Source: JBFXAN01 sp050184225
Lineage (GTDB): Bacteria; Chloroflexota; Dehalococcoidia; CAUJGQ01
DNA length: 64,000 nt
Direction: 5' to 3'
Assembly (NCBI GenBank): GCA_050184225.1
Contig: JBFXAN010000004.1
Span: 1 to 64,000 of the forward strand
In this document: one piece after another, positions 17,233 to 26,444 of the stretch
Numbering within the stretch: position 1 is the stretch's first letter
Layout of the letters: each line of letters begins with the position of its first letter
Notes under the pieces: generated by a model
Told to the model about the DNA's origin: nothing
Databases searched by the model: none
Seen by the model: the letters and a program-made list of their open reading frames with translations, nothing else
Position numbers and translations under genes: made by a program

Positions 17233-17265
17233 CGAGAGTTAACGTTCGATTAACAAGCAGTTAGC
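17233..17265 (-). promoter_or_regulatory. Pho-box-like triple 11-bp direct repeat upstream of pstS
   Basis: Reading toward pstS, three 11-base units follow one another: GCTAACTGCTT, GTTAATCGAAC, GTTAACTCTCG, sharing a G-[CT]-TAA-[CT] head. PhoB and PhoP sites are arrays of such 11-base repeats, and the position directly before the pst operon fits. Confidence 0.65.
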
Positions 17266-17312
17266 TTCCTGAGTCGAGGCGGTGGTGTCGCATCAGCGCG
17301 CCCAGCCAGTCA

Positions 17313-17999
17313 TTATGTGTTGAACCAGTCCCGCAGCCGATCACTGCGCTTCAGTCGATCGAGAACGTAGCGGGTGAGGCGATAGACGTCTTGAACGCTG
17401 GGAAAGAGGTCGGGTCGGTGTGCCTGAATTTCTGCGGACCTCATCCCCAATCCAAAGGTGAGCCGCACGAGCACCCGCTCCCGCTCGTCGTGCAGATGCG
17501 CTTCGACCAGCTGCCACAGCGCCGTGCATGCTTCGGACTGGAGGTAAGCCGCGTCGGGCGCGGCTATTGAGGCGGCGATGTGCAGGTCGCCATCGAGGCG
17601 GACGGTCGCTGGCTGACGGCGCGCAGCATCGAGGACAACACTTCGGCTACACAACTTCACGTATCGCAGGACTTGGGCGAAGTCCCGTGCGACGCCGAAT
17701 TTGGCAGGCGTATAGCTCTGCCAGAACTTGACCCAGGCGCGCTGCGCGAACTCGTCGACATCATCTTCCGGCGCACCCGACCGCCGGCACCAGCCCACAA
17801 TCTGCCGCCCAAACAGTACGTGCAGTCCCGCCCATGCGGCATCCTCACGACCGACAACCGCCCGCCGGAACAACTCCATCACCGGATGGGGATTACGACG
17901 TTCGCCCGGCTCGACGGTGGTGAGATGGTGCTCGCACAGTGCGATCAGGTGGCGCATCGGGAGCGAAGTCACGTCCTGGGATGTGGTCGTGTCGAGCAT
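17313..17999 (-). CDS. Sigma-70 region 2-like protein
   Basis: The 228-residue product resembles an ECF-type sigma factor: residues 50-130 include a region-2-like stretch (DDVDEFAQRAWVKFWQSY followed by FAQVLRYVKLCSRSVVLDAA) and the C-terminal third is helical with a possible region-4 helix-turn-helix (AEIQAHRPDLFPSVQDVYRL). The ATG at 17999 follows GAGGGG; the frame extends 55 residues upstream over the opposing gene but that part is unlikely to be translated. It diverges from the XRE-ATPase regulator. Confidence 0.6.
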   Translation of the reverse strand: MLDTTTSQDVTSLPMRHLIALCEHHLTTVEPGERRNPHPVMELFRRAVVGREDAAWAGLHVLFGRQIVGWCRRSGAPEDDVDEFAQRAWVKFWQSYTPAKFGVARDFAQVLRYVKLCSRSVVLDAARRQPATVRLDGDLHIAASIAAPDAAYLQSEACTALWQLVEAHLHDERERVLVRLTFGLGMRSAEIQAHRPDLFPSVQDVYRLTRYVLDRLKRSDRLRDWFNT

Positions 18000-18166
18000 C
18001 AGAGTTCCCCTCGAACAATCCGCGTTTCGGTATCGCATGATCGGAACAGCGGATGATTGCGTTCCGGCTGCTGTAGAATGCTGGTCAGATCGCTGCACGG
18101 CTGCCTCAACGGTAGGCCGCGAACGACCGGATGATGCGCGCGCGATGCGCCAGGAATGCGCCACAA

Positions 18167-20836
18167 ATGCCCGCCAACGTCGTCGATGCTGAACACGAGC
18201 ATGAAGACCTCATCCCAGCACCCCCGTGGAATGTGGTGTTGCGCGCATTACGCGAAGCACGTGGCGTCACCCAAGAGGGTTGGGCGGCACACCTTGGTGT
18301 GGGACGACGCACGGTTCAGCGCTGGGAGCGCGGGGAGGTAGCGCCCGACCCAAGCATGGAGAACGCCATCGTCGCCTACTGTCGGGCGCACGGCCTCTTC
18401 ATCCGATACGAGGCCGGCCCCTTTGCCGGCATAACCGTCACGGAACGGTGGCTCGCGAAGCTGTTGGCTCAAGCCCGTCTCAGCGACCGCCGCATCAGTC
18501 AGACTGACCATCGACCCGTGACCATCAACCTCCCGGCGACGATGAACCGCCTCGTTGGGAGGGAGCGTGCGATCGCCGAGGTCGTCCAGCTGATGCAGAG
18601 CGAGCGATTGATCACGCTCACTGGACCCGGCGGCGTGGGCAAGACACGCCTGGCCATCGAGGCGGCGCGCACCGCGTGCACGGGCGTCGAAGATCGCGTG
18701 CATTTCGTATCGCTCGGCGGATTGCACGACCCAGCGCTTGTGTCCACGGCCATCGCCCAAGCGGTTGGGGTGGTCGACGCTGCTGGTAAGTCGGTGATCG
18801 AGAGCCTGATCGGATCGCTTCAGGGGCGGTCGATGCTGCTCATCCTGGACAACTTCGAGCATCTGCTCGGCGCGGCGGCGGACGTGATGCAGCTCCTCGC
18901 GATGTGTCCGCAGTTGCGAATAGTGGTCACGAGTCGGGCGGCGCTCCATGTCTCCGGCGAACGGATCTATCCGGTCCAGCCTCTGGATCTCCCCGCGTCG
19001 AGCGGGACCGCCACCGCGGAGGAGGACATGCGGGCAGCGGCCGTGGTGCTCTTCATCGAACGCGCCCAGGCGGCGACACCGAGCTTCGAGGTGGTCACGT
19101 CTGACGCTGTCGCGGTAGCGGAGATCTGTCGCTGGTTGGATGGTTTGCCGCTCGCACTGGAGCTGGCGGCGGCGCGCACGACGGTACTCACGCCGCAGAC
19201 TTTACTCATGCGGTTGGAACGACGCTTACCGTTGCTTACCGGCGGAGCCGTGGACCTACCCGAGCGACAGCGAACGCTCCGCGACACCATCCGGTGGAGC
19301 CACGACCTCTTGGAGGAATCGGAGAGCATCCTCTTCAGGCGATTGGCGGTATTCGCCAGTGGCTGGACACTCGCGGCAGCGGAGGCCGTCTGTTCCGACG
19401 TGGACGACACGAATGTCGTGGTACTCGACGGGCTGACCTCGCTTCTGGACAAGAGTCTCATCACCCGCGACCCAACGAGCGACGGCGAACTCCGCTTCAC
19501 GATGCTGGCAACCATTCGTGAGTTCGCGCTCGCCGAGTTGGACACCCACGGCGAACGCTACGCGATCCAGGAGCGGCACGCGGCGTATTATCTGCGTCTT
19601 GCGGAGGAATCCGCTCCACATCTGGTCAGCGCGCAACGCGAGCCATGGCTGCGGCGGCTCGATCCGGAGATGGACAATCTGCGCGCGGCGATGGCCTGGA
19701 GCCTCGGGACGGAGGGCGGGCGAAGGGCGCTGCGGATCGCGGGCGCCCTCTGGTGGCACTGGCGCTACCGTGGCCGCTACGACGAGGGGCGCCGCTGGCT
19801 GGAGGAGGCGTTGACGGCGACCGCCGATGCGCCGCCGGACGCGGCACGCGCGGTCGCCCTGGCAGCCAGCGGCGCGTTGGGCTGGCATCGGCGAGACTTT
19901 GCCACCTCGAACACGCGGCTGGATGCCGCGATTGCGCTCGGGCGATCGGTTGGTGTACCGCACGTCGCCGGCTTTGCCCTGTGCATCCGATCCTACGATC
20001 TGCGATGGGAGGATTATCCGGCCGCGCGGGCACTGGCCGAAGAGGCGCTCGCGATTTTCCAGTCGCTCGGTGACCGCTGGGGGACGGCGTACGCCTACCA
20101 CAGCATCGCCTCCGCGACGCTGACCTCCGGCGATGCCGTGATCGGCCGGCCGGCGGCTGAGTCCGCGCTGGCCTTGTTTCGGGAGTTGGGCGATCCGTGG
20201 GGTACGGCGGTCGGTCTCTACGAGTTAGAGAGCATCGAGTTCATCGAGGGACGCTATGCCGAGTCGGTCGCACACACCGAGGAGGCGCTCGCGCTCTTTC
20301 GCGCGATGGGCGACGACTACATGGTCAACAACATGACGGCCGACGTTGGCAGGGGGCGATGGGCGATGGGCGACATACACGGCGCGCTGGCCGCGTACGA
20401 GGCATTGCTTGCCGGACCGGTTGCCGGAGGTGTCGTCCGGACTGAGCGCCACCTGCTCGTGGGATATGCCACGATGAGGCTCGGCGATCAATCACGCGCC
20501 CTCACCCACTTTGCCGAGGCAATGCGCCTGGCCCCCACGGATCCCACGTTCGTCATGCCTCGGGCGCTGATCGCCGCGGCGCACGTGGCCGGGGTGCTCG
20601 GCGAGTGGGAGCGGGCGGCGCTGCTGCTCGGGGCGGTGGCCGCCCACCAGGAAACCATGGGCCGGATGCAGGATTGGTTCAACGAGGAACGCCTGACCGC
20701 GACGATAGCGGCAAGTCGCGTGGCGCTCGGCGAGAGCGCGTTCGCCCGCATCTGGGAGAACGGGCGCACACTGGCAATCGACAATGCCCTCGCTCTCGCA
20801 CGCGCCACAACAACGGTTGGTTCACCGTCCGGGTAG
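18167..20836 (+). CDS. XRE-HTH / NB-ARC-type ATPase / TPR transcriptional regulator
   Basis: The product (about 889 residues) has an N-terminal Xre helix-turn-helix (VLRALREARGVTQEGWAAHL ... TVQRWERGEVAP), an ATPase domain of the AfsR/NB-ARC kind starting NLPATMNRLVGRERAIAEV with Walker A GPGGVGKT, Walker B LLILDNFEHLL and the sensor VTSRAAL, and then roughly 400 residues of TPR helices. Such STAND proteins integrate an unknown signal through the TPR part and act as regulators. No C-terminal LuxR domain is present. The start could also be the ATG pair at 18131; GTG/ATG choice is not settled by a strong ribosome site. Confidence 0.85.
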   Translation: MPANVVDAEHEHEDLIPAPPWNVVLRALREARGVTQEGWAAHLGVGRRTVQRWERGEVAPDPSMENAIVAYCRAHGLFIRYEAGPFAGITVTERWLAKLLAQARLSDRRISQTDHRPVTINLPATMNRLVGRERAIAEVVQLMQSERLITLTGPGGVGKTRLAIEAARTACTGVEDRVHFVSLGGLHDPALVSTAIAQAVGVVDAAGKSVIESLIGSLQGRSMLLILDNFEHLLGAAADVMQLLAMCPQLRIVVTSRAALHVSGERIYPVQPLDLPASSGTATAEEDMRAAAVVLFIERAQAATPSFEVVTSDAVAVAEICRWLDGLPLALELAAARTTVLTPQTLLMRLERRLPLLTGGAVDLPERQRTLRDTIRWSHDLLEESESILFRRLAVFASGWTLAAAEAVCSDVDDTNVVVLDGLTSLLDKSLITRDPTSDGELRFTMLATIREFALAELDTHGERYAIQERHAAYYLRLAEESAPHLVSAQREPWLRRLDPEMDNLRAAMAWSLGTEGGRRALRIAGALWWHWRYRGRYDEGRRWLEEALTATADAPPDAARAVALAASGALGWHRRDFATSNTRLDAAIALGRSVGVPHVAGFALCIRSYDLRWEDYPAARALAEEALAIFQSLGDRWGTAYAYHSIASATLTSGDAVIGRPAAESALALFRELGDPWGTAVGLYELESIEFIEGRYAESVAHTEEALALFRAMGDDYMVNNMTADVGRGRWAMGDIHGALAAYEALLAGPVAGGVVRTERHLLVGYATMRLGDQSRALTHFAEAMRLAPTDPTFVMPRALIAAAHVAGVLGEWERAALLLGAVAAHQETMGRMQDWFNEERLTATIAASRVALGESAFARIWENGRTLAIDNALALARATTTVGSPSG

Positions 20837-20944
20837 TGTCGAACAGGTATGGGAGAGCACACCGCAGCCGATGATGCCTCTACCACCGGCCACGGTGCAT
20901 ACCGCATCTCCCAGTCCAGAGAACGTGTGGCGCCGAGGGGTGGA

Positions 20945-21763
20945 TCACGCTGCGGCAGCTTCTGTGCAGGCGTCGTGCTCCTGGTGGTACGGTGTGAGAT
21001 GACCAGTGGCGCCGGCTCGGGCCGGCGGGGTTGGGCTCGCGGCGATGTGCTCGTCATAGGAATCGCGGTCGAGCGCCACGAACTCGGCGGGTGCGGACCG
21101 TACCTGCCCGGTGGAGACACCCGCCCGATCGAGGAGCGCGCGCACCCGCTCCATTCGCGCGAAGAACGCCGCTTCCGGTTCATCGCCGGTATTGGCGACA
21201 AAGATCAGGTCGCTGTCGCCGGCGTAGCGGAGGTGACCGCCATCGGCCAGCTCCGTGACCAGTTGCGCGTAGGTCGCGGCGGTGAGCGTCTCAGCGCCTT
21301 CCGGTAGGGGGATTGTCGCGGTTGCCTGGGCACCACCCGGATCGAAGTGCCAGACGAAGACAACGCTCTGGTCGAAGGCCCTGCCCAGGATTGCAGCCAG
21401 TGCGTTGATGCGCTCGCGGCGGCCTGTGATGACGAGGTCCAGATCCTTCTCCGATGAGAAGGCGCCATCGTCGGAGAAGAAGCCCTGTCCGACGGACAGC
21501 GTCTCAATCTGGATATCCATCGCTGCGGCGGTCTCGAACAGAATCGGGATCCGGTGCTGCAATTCCCACCCGCACAAGCCCAACGGCGCATCTTCGATTG
21601 CGGCGCCGGCCGAGATGCCCAGGCGGGCAGTGATCTGACCGGGCTGTTTGGCGGCAGCGCGCTCCGCGGGCGAAACCGGACCAGCCGCGACAATCAGAGC
21701 GAGCAGCGCCATCCAACCGAGGACGGCCGCCGCAGTTCGACCATGGAACACTTCGTGCGACAT
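20945..21763 (-). CDS. Exported protein of unknown function
   Basis: The 272-residue product has a signal peptide (VLGWMALLALIVAAG, likely cleavage after ERAAA) and a mature alpha/beta domain of about 200 residues without a motif I recognise. A single cysteine occurs early in the mature part (GLCGWE). GAAGAGGAA lies seven bases before the ATG at 21763; the frame runs 26 residues further but without a better start. It converges with the XRE-ATPase gene. Confidence 0.5.
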   Translation of the reverse strand: MSHEVFHGRTAAAVLGWMALLALIVAAGPVSPAERAAAKQPGQITARLGISAGAAIEDAPLGLCGWELQHRIPILFETAAAMDIQIETLSVGQGFFSDDGAFSSEKDLDLVITGRRERINALAAILGRAFDQSVVFVWHFDPGGAQATATIPLPEGAETLTAATYAQLVTELADGGHLRYAGDSDLIFVANTGDEPEAAFFARMERVRALLDRAGVSTGQVRSAPAEFVALDRDSYDEHIAASPTPPARAGATGHLTPYHQEHDACTEAAAA

Positions 21764-21905
21764 CGACGATTCCTCTTCCTGGCCGTGCAGTTCGCCGGGA
21801 TCGGCCGGTCGACCATCGGGGGACGGACATGGTTCCAGCACGGTGGAGTATCGGGAACGGCTGCGCCGCGACCGCCGCGTCGCCGGCGGACACGATCGAG
21901 TGCCC

Positions 21906-22355
21906 TCAGGCGCGGGCGGGCAGCATTACCGTTGCCGAGGCGGTCGTGGCGGTCCCCTCGCGATCGTTCTCGATCCACAGGTTGATATCGACGAGGTGGG
22001 CGCCTTCTTCGGATGTGTATTTGCGCGTCACTGCACCGCGAAGCCGCAGGGTGTCGCCGGGGCGGTTCATGCGGCGCATCTCGTAGGTGAGGTGACGGAC
22101 CCACCCGTCGACGCCGACGAAGTCGGTGAGCAGACGGGACAGGGCGGCGCGGGTGAAGCCCGTGTTGAGGAAGATATCGGCGTGGCCGCCGGCCCGGGCA
22201 AACTCACGGTCATGATGGACCGGATAGAAGTCCTGCGAGCCGCTCACCTGCTCGGCAATCTTGGTCTCGGTTACGTGAAGGTCGTACCCCTCAAGGGCGT
22301 CGCCCTCGCGGATGTCGTCCCAGTAGTGTTGCCGGCGGTCGGTGGACACGGTCAT
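21906..22355 (-). CDS. MaoC-like hydratase subunit
   Basis: The 149-residue product is a single hot-dog domain with the (R)-hydratase motif around SGSQDFYPVHHDREFA, where the Asp and first His form the catalytic pair that adds water to enoyl-CoA. GAGGAGGC precedes the ATG. The gene lies 59 bases downstream of a second hot-dog protein on the same strand; such two-gene units form a heterodimeric enoyl-CoA hydratase (as in steroid or branched acyl-CoA breakdown). The actual substrate cannot be read from the sequence. Confidence 0.82.
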   Translation of the reverse strand: MTVSTDRRQHYWDDIREGDALEGYDLHVTETKIAEQVSGSQDFYPVHHDREFARAGGHADIFLNTGFTRAALSRLLTDFVGVDGWVRHLTYEMRRMNRPGDTLRLRGAVTRKYTSEEGAHLVDINLWIENDREGTATTASATVMLPARA

Positions 22356-22414
22356 GATCGCCTCCTCTTTGAAGATGCAAGAGCGGGCTGCGTTTCGGGC
22401 GAAGGGCCGGGGGA

Positions 22415-22945
22415 CTACCCCTGATCGGCGGCGACCTCCTCCGGCGTGCGGTGCGTCAGCAGGGTGTTGCGGATGATGGCGACCAGCTCATCATCCTGGT
22501 TGGTGATCCGCGTCTCGATCACGGTCCAGACGGCCTTCGGATCGAGGCGAATCGGCTTTTCGTAGACGTCGGCAATCACCGTCTGACGCGAGAGATGGTC
22601 GCCGACCCGCACCGGTTTGAGGAACTCCATCGATTGGTTCAGGTTGATCAGGCGGTCGCCACGGGTCGGCGGACGCAGCATCGGCGCCGCTTCGGCGGCA
22701 CGAGGCCAGGCGCCGCCGCCGGCAAAGTAATCGACCATCACCGGGGGTGCGATCACGGCACCATACGACGTCTCAGCAGCGAAGGCCGGGTCGAGGAACA
22801 GCGGGTTCGTGTCTTCAACCATATGACAATGCCGCCGAATCGGGTCGTATTCGACCGGACACCGGCCGGGTGTCACTGCGGTACTCTTTCCAATCCACTC
22901 GCGGCGCACGGCTTCAATGTCGTAGCCCGCATCAACATCGGTCAT
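22415..22945 (-). CDS. MaoC-like N-terminal hydratase subunit (FAS1-type dehydratase)
   Basis: The 176-residue product matches the N-terminal hot-dog of two-domain hydratases: the opening EAVRREWIGKSTAVTPGRCPVEYDPIRR, an EDTNPLFLDPAFA acyl-pocket strand and the NLNQSMEFLKPVRVGD helix. It lacks the catalytic Asp-His of the MaoC partner and most likely shapes the CoA pocket in a heterodimer with the product of 21906-22355. Confidence 0.8.
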   Translation of the reverse strand: MTDVDAGYDIEAVRREWIGKSTAVTPGRCPVEYDPIRRHCHMVEDTNPLFLDPAFAAETSYGAVIAPPVMVDYFAGGGAWPRAAEAAPMLRPPTRGDRLINLNQSMEFLKPVRVGDHLSRQTVIADVYEKPIRLDPKAVWTVIETRITNQDDELVAIIRNTLLTHRTPEEVAADQG

Positions 22946-23171
22946 CGGTCGCGTTCACTCCTTGCATGACGCGGAACGGCTGGCACCAGGCGCCGACGGG
23001 GCAGGCCCGCGCGTTCGAGCGGTATCTTACTCGCTCGCATCATCATACGCGGCATTGAGGATGAGACAACGACGCCGGGTCATCGATGGGCGAGATCGCG
23101 GTCTCATCGGGTAGCATCACAGCACCACGTCTGCCGCCGATCGAACGGCACGCTGTGATACAGGAGCTCGT

Positions 23172-23639
23172 ATGCCGAAGCGCCGCACACAGATCGCGAT
23201 GACCCTGGAGGAGCAGGCGGCATTCCTGCGCGAGGGCCACACGCTCCAGGTCGCCAGCATTGGACCGCATGGTTTTCCGCATCAAGTGGCGATGTGGTAC
23301 GCCCTGATCGACGATGTCGTTCACTTCACCACCTACGCACGCAGTCAAAAGGTCGAAAACCTGCGCCGCAACCCGAAGCTCTCCGTCATGCTGGAGGATG
23401 GCACGCCCTACGCGGAACTGCGCGGCCTCGTGATCGAGGGGGTCGCCGACATCATCGAGGGCGATATCGAGCTGGCGGCGCGGGTGATGCAGATGTCCGG
23501 CTCCCGCCGCCCGGCCGAGTTGCCCGCGGCGCCGCCCTCGGAGCAGACGCTGCGGGCGGTGGCCAAGCGCGCCGTGATCCGCGTCAATCCCGTCCGTGTC
23601 TACTCCTGGGACCACCGCAAGCTCGGCGGCGCGTACTAG
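23172..23639 (+). CDS. PPOX-class flavin-dependent oxidoreductase
   Basis: The 155-residue split-barrel protein has the pattern TLQVASIGPHGFPHQVAMWY, then VVHFTTYARSQKVENLRRNP, typical of pyridoxamine-5'-phosphate-oxidase-like enzymes using F420 or FMN. A second protein of this superfamily is at 28430-28867. The C-terminus VRVYSWDHRKLGGAY is common in the F420 branch. AGGAG is found before the ATG. Confidence 0.8.
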   Translation: MPKRRTQIAMTLEEQAAFLREGHTLQVASIGPHGFPHQVAMWYALIDDVVHFTTYARSQKVENLRRNPKLSVMLEDGTPYAELRGLVIEGVADIIEGDIELAARVMQMSGSRRPAELPAAPPSEQTLRAVAKRAVIRVNPVRVYSWDHRKLGGAY

Positions 23640-23776
23640 CACACGGTGGTATGAAGTCATGCCCGGCCCTGGTCGAGCGCCGTCGCGTTTGACACCGAAT
23701 CAATACCATTGCAGTCTCTTCTCCGAGAGTGCGACGCCACTCCGCGCTTCGCACGGCGTCATACACGGAGGAGCAG

Positions 23777-24727
23777 ATGCTATCGATCCACACTGCCACC
23801 GGTCCGGTCGAGACGAGTGCCCTCGGTCAGACCTTGATGCACGAGCATATCGCCATCCTGCCGCACGCGGTACGCGTCAATGTCCCGGACGCCTGGGACC
23901 TCGACGCCGTGATCGCCGGATGCGTCGCACGGGTGGAGGGCGTGATGTCGCGCGGTGTCCGCACGATCGTCGATCTCACGACCGTTGACCTCGACCGAGA
24001 TGTCGCGCTGGTCGCGGAGATTGCCCGTCGCTCCGGCTGCAATATTGTCGTGGCGACCGGCTGCTGGTGGCAGCCGCCGCGCTACTTCGCCTCGGCACCG
24101 ATCGAGTGGCTGGTCGACCTGTGGACGCGCGAGATCTCGGGCGGCATCGGCGGCACCGGTATCCGCGCCGGGATCATCAAGCTCGCCACCCACGAGGCCG
24201 GGGTCACACCGGCGATCGAGAAGATGCTGCGTGCGGGCGCCCGCACGCACCGAGCGACCGGCGTGCCGATCAGCACGCATACCGATGTCTTCAGCCGCCG
24301 GGGCGAGGACCAGCAGCGCATTTTCGAAGAGGAAGGGGTTGACCTGTCACGCGTGATCATCGGTCACAGCGGCGACAGCACCGACCTCGACTACCTGCGG
24401 GGGCTGATGGCGCGCGGCTCGACGATCGGGATGGACCGTTTCGGTATCGACCGGATCACACCCTTCGAGCAGCGTGTCGACACCGTGGCGGCGCTCTGCC
24501 GGGAGGGGTATGCCGGCCAGATGGTGCTCTCGCACGACGCGAGCGCGAACTTCGGCGGCTTCCCCGGCACCGACGAGCGGGCGGCAGCGATGCCGAACTG
24601 GCACTACAACCATATCCACGACGACGTGCTGCCCGCGCTCCGCGACCGCGGCGTCGAACAGGCGCAGATCGATCAGATGCTCGTCGACAATCCTCGACGC
24701 ATCTTCGAGCGTCAGGGACATTATTGA
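23777..24727 (+). CDS. Phosphotriesterase-family metal hydrolase
   Basis: The 316-residue product is an amidohydrolase-fold enzyme with the binuclear metal residues of the phosphotriesterase family: His22 and His24 in LMHEHI, the carboxylated Lys in AGIIKLATHE, His in STHTD, His in IGHSGD and Asp in LSHDAS. Members are lactonases or phosphotriesterases; the physiological substrate is unknown. The ATG at 23777 comes right after GGAGGAG and fits the family start; a longer frame begins at 23729. Confidence 0.88.
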   Translation: MLSIHTATGPVETSALGQTLMHEHIAILPHAVRVNVPDAWDLDAVIAGCVARVEGVMSRGVRTIVDLTTVDLDRDVALVAEIARRSGCNIVVATGCWWQPPRYFASAPIEWLVDLWTREISGGIGGTGIRAGIIKLATHEAGVTPAIEKMLRAGARTHRATGVPISTHTDVFSRRGEDQQRIFEEEGVDLSRVIIGHSGDSTDLDYLRGLMARGSTIGMDRFGIDRITPFEQRVDTVAALCREGYAGQMVLSHDASANFGGFPGTDERAAAMPNWHYNHIHDDVLPALRDRGVEQAQIDQMLVDNPRRIFERQGHY

Positions 24728-24904
24728 CCATCGGCGGAACTGACCCGCGCAGCGCCTGTCGATTGGTACGCGGGTTTGTGCGACATCGCGGCATGGAGCA
24801 CGGGGCGGCACAATCGAGCGAGCATGGTCGACCTGTCGTGCGACAGATAGATTCACCCCCACGCTCAATCGCTACGCTACCATTTCGGTGCGACACTCCC
24901 GCCG

Positions 24905-26209
24905 ATGACGATCACGCTCTGGTATCTCATCGTCGGCGTCCTGCTGATCTCGCTGGCGCTTGTCGGCTCGGTGCTCCGCCGGCTGCCGCTGAGCAGCGCC
25001 ATGCTTTATCTCGCCGCGGGTCTCGCCCTTGGCCCGATCGGCGCCGGCCTGATCACGATTGACCCAATCGCCGACGCGCGACTGCTGGAGCATCTGACCG
25101 AGGTCGTGGTGATCATCTCGCTCTTCTCTGCCGGGCTGAAGCTCCGCAGCCCGTTCACTCACGCCCGCTGGCAGCGCCCGGTGCGGCTGGCCACGATCTC
25201 GATGCTTCTCACCATCGCCCTGATCGCCGCGGCGGGCGTGCTCGGTCTGGGCCTGTCGTTGGGGGCCGCCGTTCTGCTTGGTGCGATGCTGGCGCCCACC
25301 GATCCCGTCCTCGCCGCCGATGTGGAGGTGAACGACCCTGCCGACCGCGACCGGGTTCGCTTCAGCCTGACGGGTGAGGCGGGACTCAACGACGGCATCG
25401 CCTTCCCGTTCGTGATGCTGGGGCTCGGGCTGCTGGAGCTGCATGCACTCGGCACTGCCGGATGGCGTTGGTTCACCGTCGACGTGATCTGGGCGACCGC
25501 GGGTGGGCTGGGTATCGGCGCCGGGCTGGGGTTGCTGGTCGGCCGGCTCGTCCTGTATCTGCGGCGCGAACACAAAGAGGCGGTCGGCCTTGACGACTTC
25601 CTCACCCTCGGCTTGATCGCCCTCGCCTACGGCGTGGCGCTCCTCGCCCATACCTACGGCTTCCTCGCCGTGTTCGCGGCCGGGCTGGCGTTACGCGCGA
25701 TCGAGCGGCGGGCGAGTGGCGAGGATCCGCCGCCCGAGGTGCTTACTCCAGCCGACACAACGCAGCCGGCAGACGTGGTTGCGACCGATCCCGATGCGGC
25801 ACCTGCCTATCTTGCCCAGGTGGTACTGGGATTCACCGAACAACTGGAGCGGATTGGTGAGGTAGCGGCGGTCCTGATCCTGGGTGGCATGCTCGCCAGT
25901 CATCTCGCCGGGTGGGAGGCGCTCTGGTTCGTGCCGTTGCTGTTTTTTGTGATTCGCCCGCTGGCGGTGGTGCTTGGGCTCGCGGGCACGCGCGTCGACG
26001 GCACGCAGCGCGCCCTGATCGCGTGGTTCGGTATTCGGGGGATCGGATCGGTCTACTATCTGGTGTATGCCGTAACTCATGGTCTTGAGGGTGCGGAGGC
26101 GGCAGGCCTGGTAAGCCTGACACTCACCGCTGTTGCGTTCTCGATCGTGGTGCACGGCGTTTCGGTCACACCGGTGATGGCCTGGTATAGCCGTCGCGCC
26201 CCCTCGTGA
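24905..26209 (+). CDS. Cation/proton antiporter (CPA1 family)
   Basis: The 434-residue product has about 12 hydrophobic helices, the LGAMLAPTDPVLAADVEV motif with the ion-site Asp, and TGEAGLNDGIAFPFV with the ND pair expected in Na+/H+ exchangers of the CPA1 (NhaP-like) branch. A hydrophilic loop (residues 262-300) is rich in Asp, Glu and Pro. It is followed by a manganese riboswitch serving the next gene. Ion preference (Na+, K+ or other) cannot be read. Confidence 0.88.
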   Translation: MTITLWYLIVGVLLISLALVGSVLRRLPLSSAMLYLAAGLALGPIGAGLITIDPIADARLLEHLTEVVVIISLFSAGLKLRSPFTHARWQRPVRLATISMLLTIALIAAAGVLGLGLSLGAAVLLGAMLAPTDPVLAADVEVNDPADRDRVRFSLTGEAGLNDGIAFPFVMLGLGLLELHALGTAGWRWFTVDVIWATAGGLGIGAGLGLLVGRLVLYLRREHKEAVGLDDFLTLGLIALAYGVALLAHTYGFLAVFAAGLALRAIERRASGEDPPPEVLTPADTTQPADVVATDPDAAPAYLAQVVLGFTEQLERIGEVAAVLILGGMLASHLAGWEALWFVPLLFFVIRPLAVVLGLAGTRVDGTQRALIAWFGIRGIGSVYYLVYAVTHGLEGAEAAGLVSLTLTAVAFSIVVHGVSVTPVMAWYSRRAPS

Positions 26210-26282
26210 TGAGCGAAACGACGGATGGCATGCCCGACGCCGGGATGGACAACCGCCGGACATCATGCGACGCTGGAAGACA

Positions 26283-26391
26283 CAAGGGGAGTAACCCCCG
26301 TCCTACCCCGGGACGGTTCAGGGCCGTCAGTACGTGCGTTTTCCGCGCACCGGTCCTGAGTGCGAGCGCCTTCTCGCCGGGTCAGACCTTG
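26283..26391 (+). promoter_or_regulatory. yybP-ykoY manganese riboswitch
   Basis: The stretch matches the Mn2+-sensing aptamer: AAGGGGAGTA (26284-26293), a GC-rich P2 hairpin (CCCGTCC with GGGACGG), the second-leg motif GTCAGTACGTGCG-TTTT-CGCGCACCGG (26327 onward, quoted in parts), and a closing CAGACCTTG. CAAGG (26283-26287) pairs with CCTTG (26387-26391) to form P1. Order and spacing follow the family, in which Mn2+ binds between the two legs. It is located between the antiporter gene and the Asp-rich small gene. Confidence 0.8.
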
Positions 26392-26406
26392 GCACCATCA
26401 GATGAT

Positions 26407-26429
26407 GGGGCCGGTCTGTGCCCGGCCCC
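26407..26429 (+). terminator. Expression-platform hairpin of the Mn2+ riboswitch
   Basis: GGGGCCGG (26407-26414) pairs perfectly with CCGGCCCC (26422-26429), ending three bases before the ribosome site GGAGG of the next gene. It lacks a T-run, so control of ribosome access is more likely than classic termination. Confidence 0.5.
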
Positions 26430-26444
26430 ACGGAGGCGATACCA

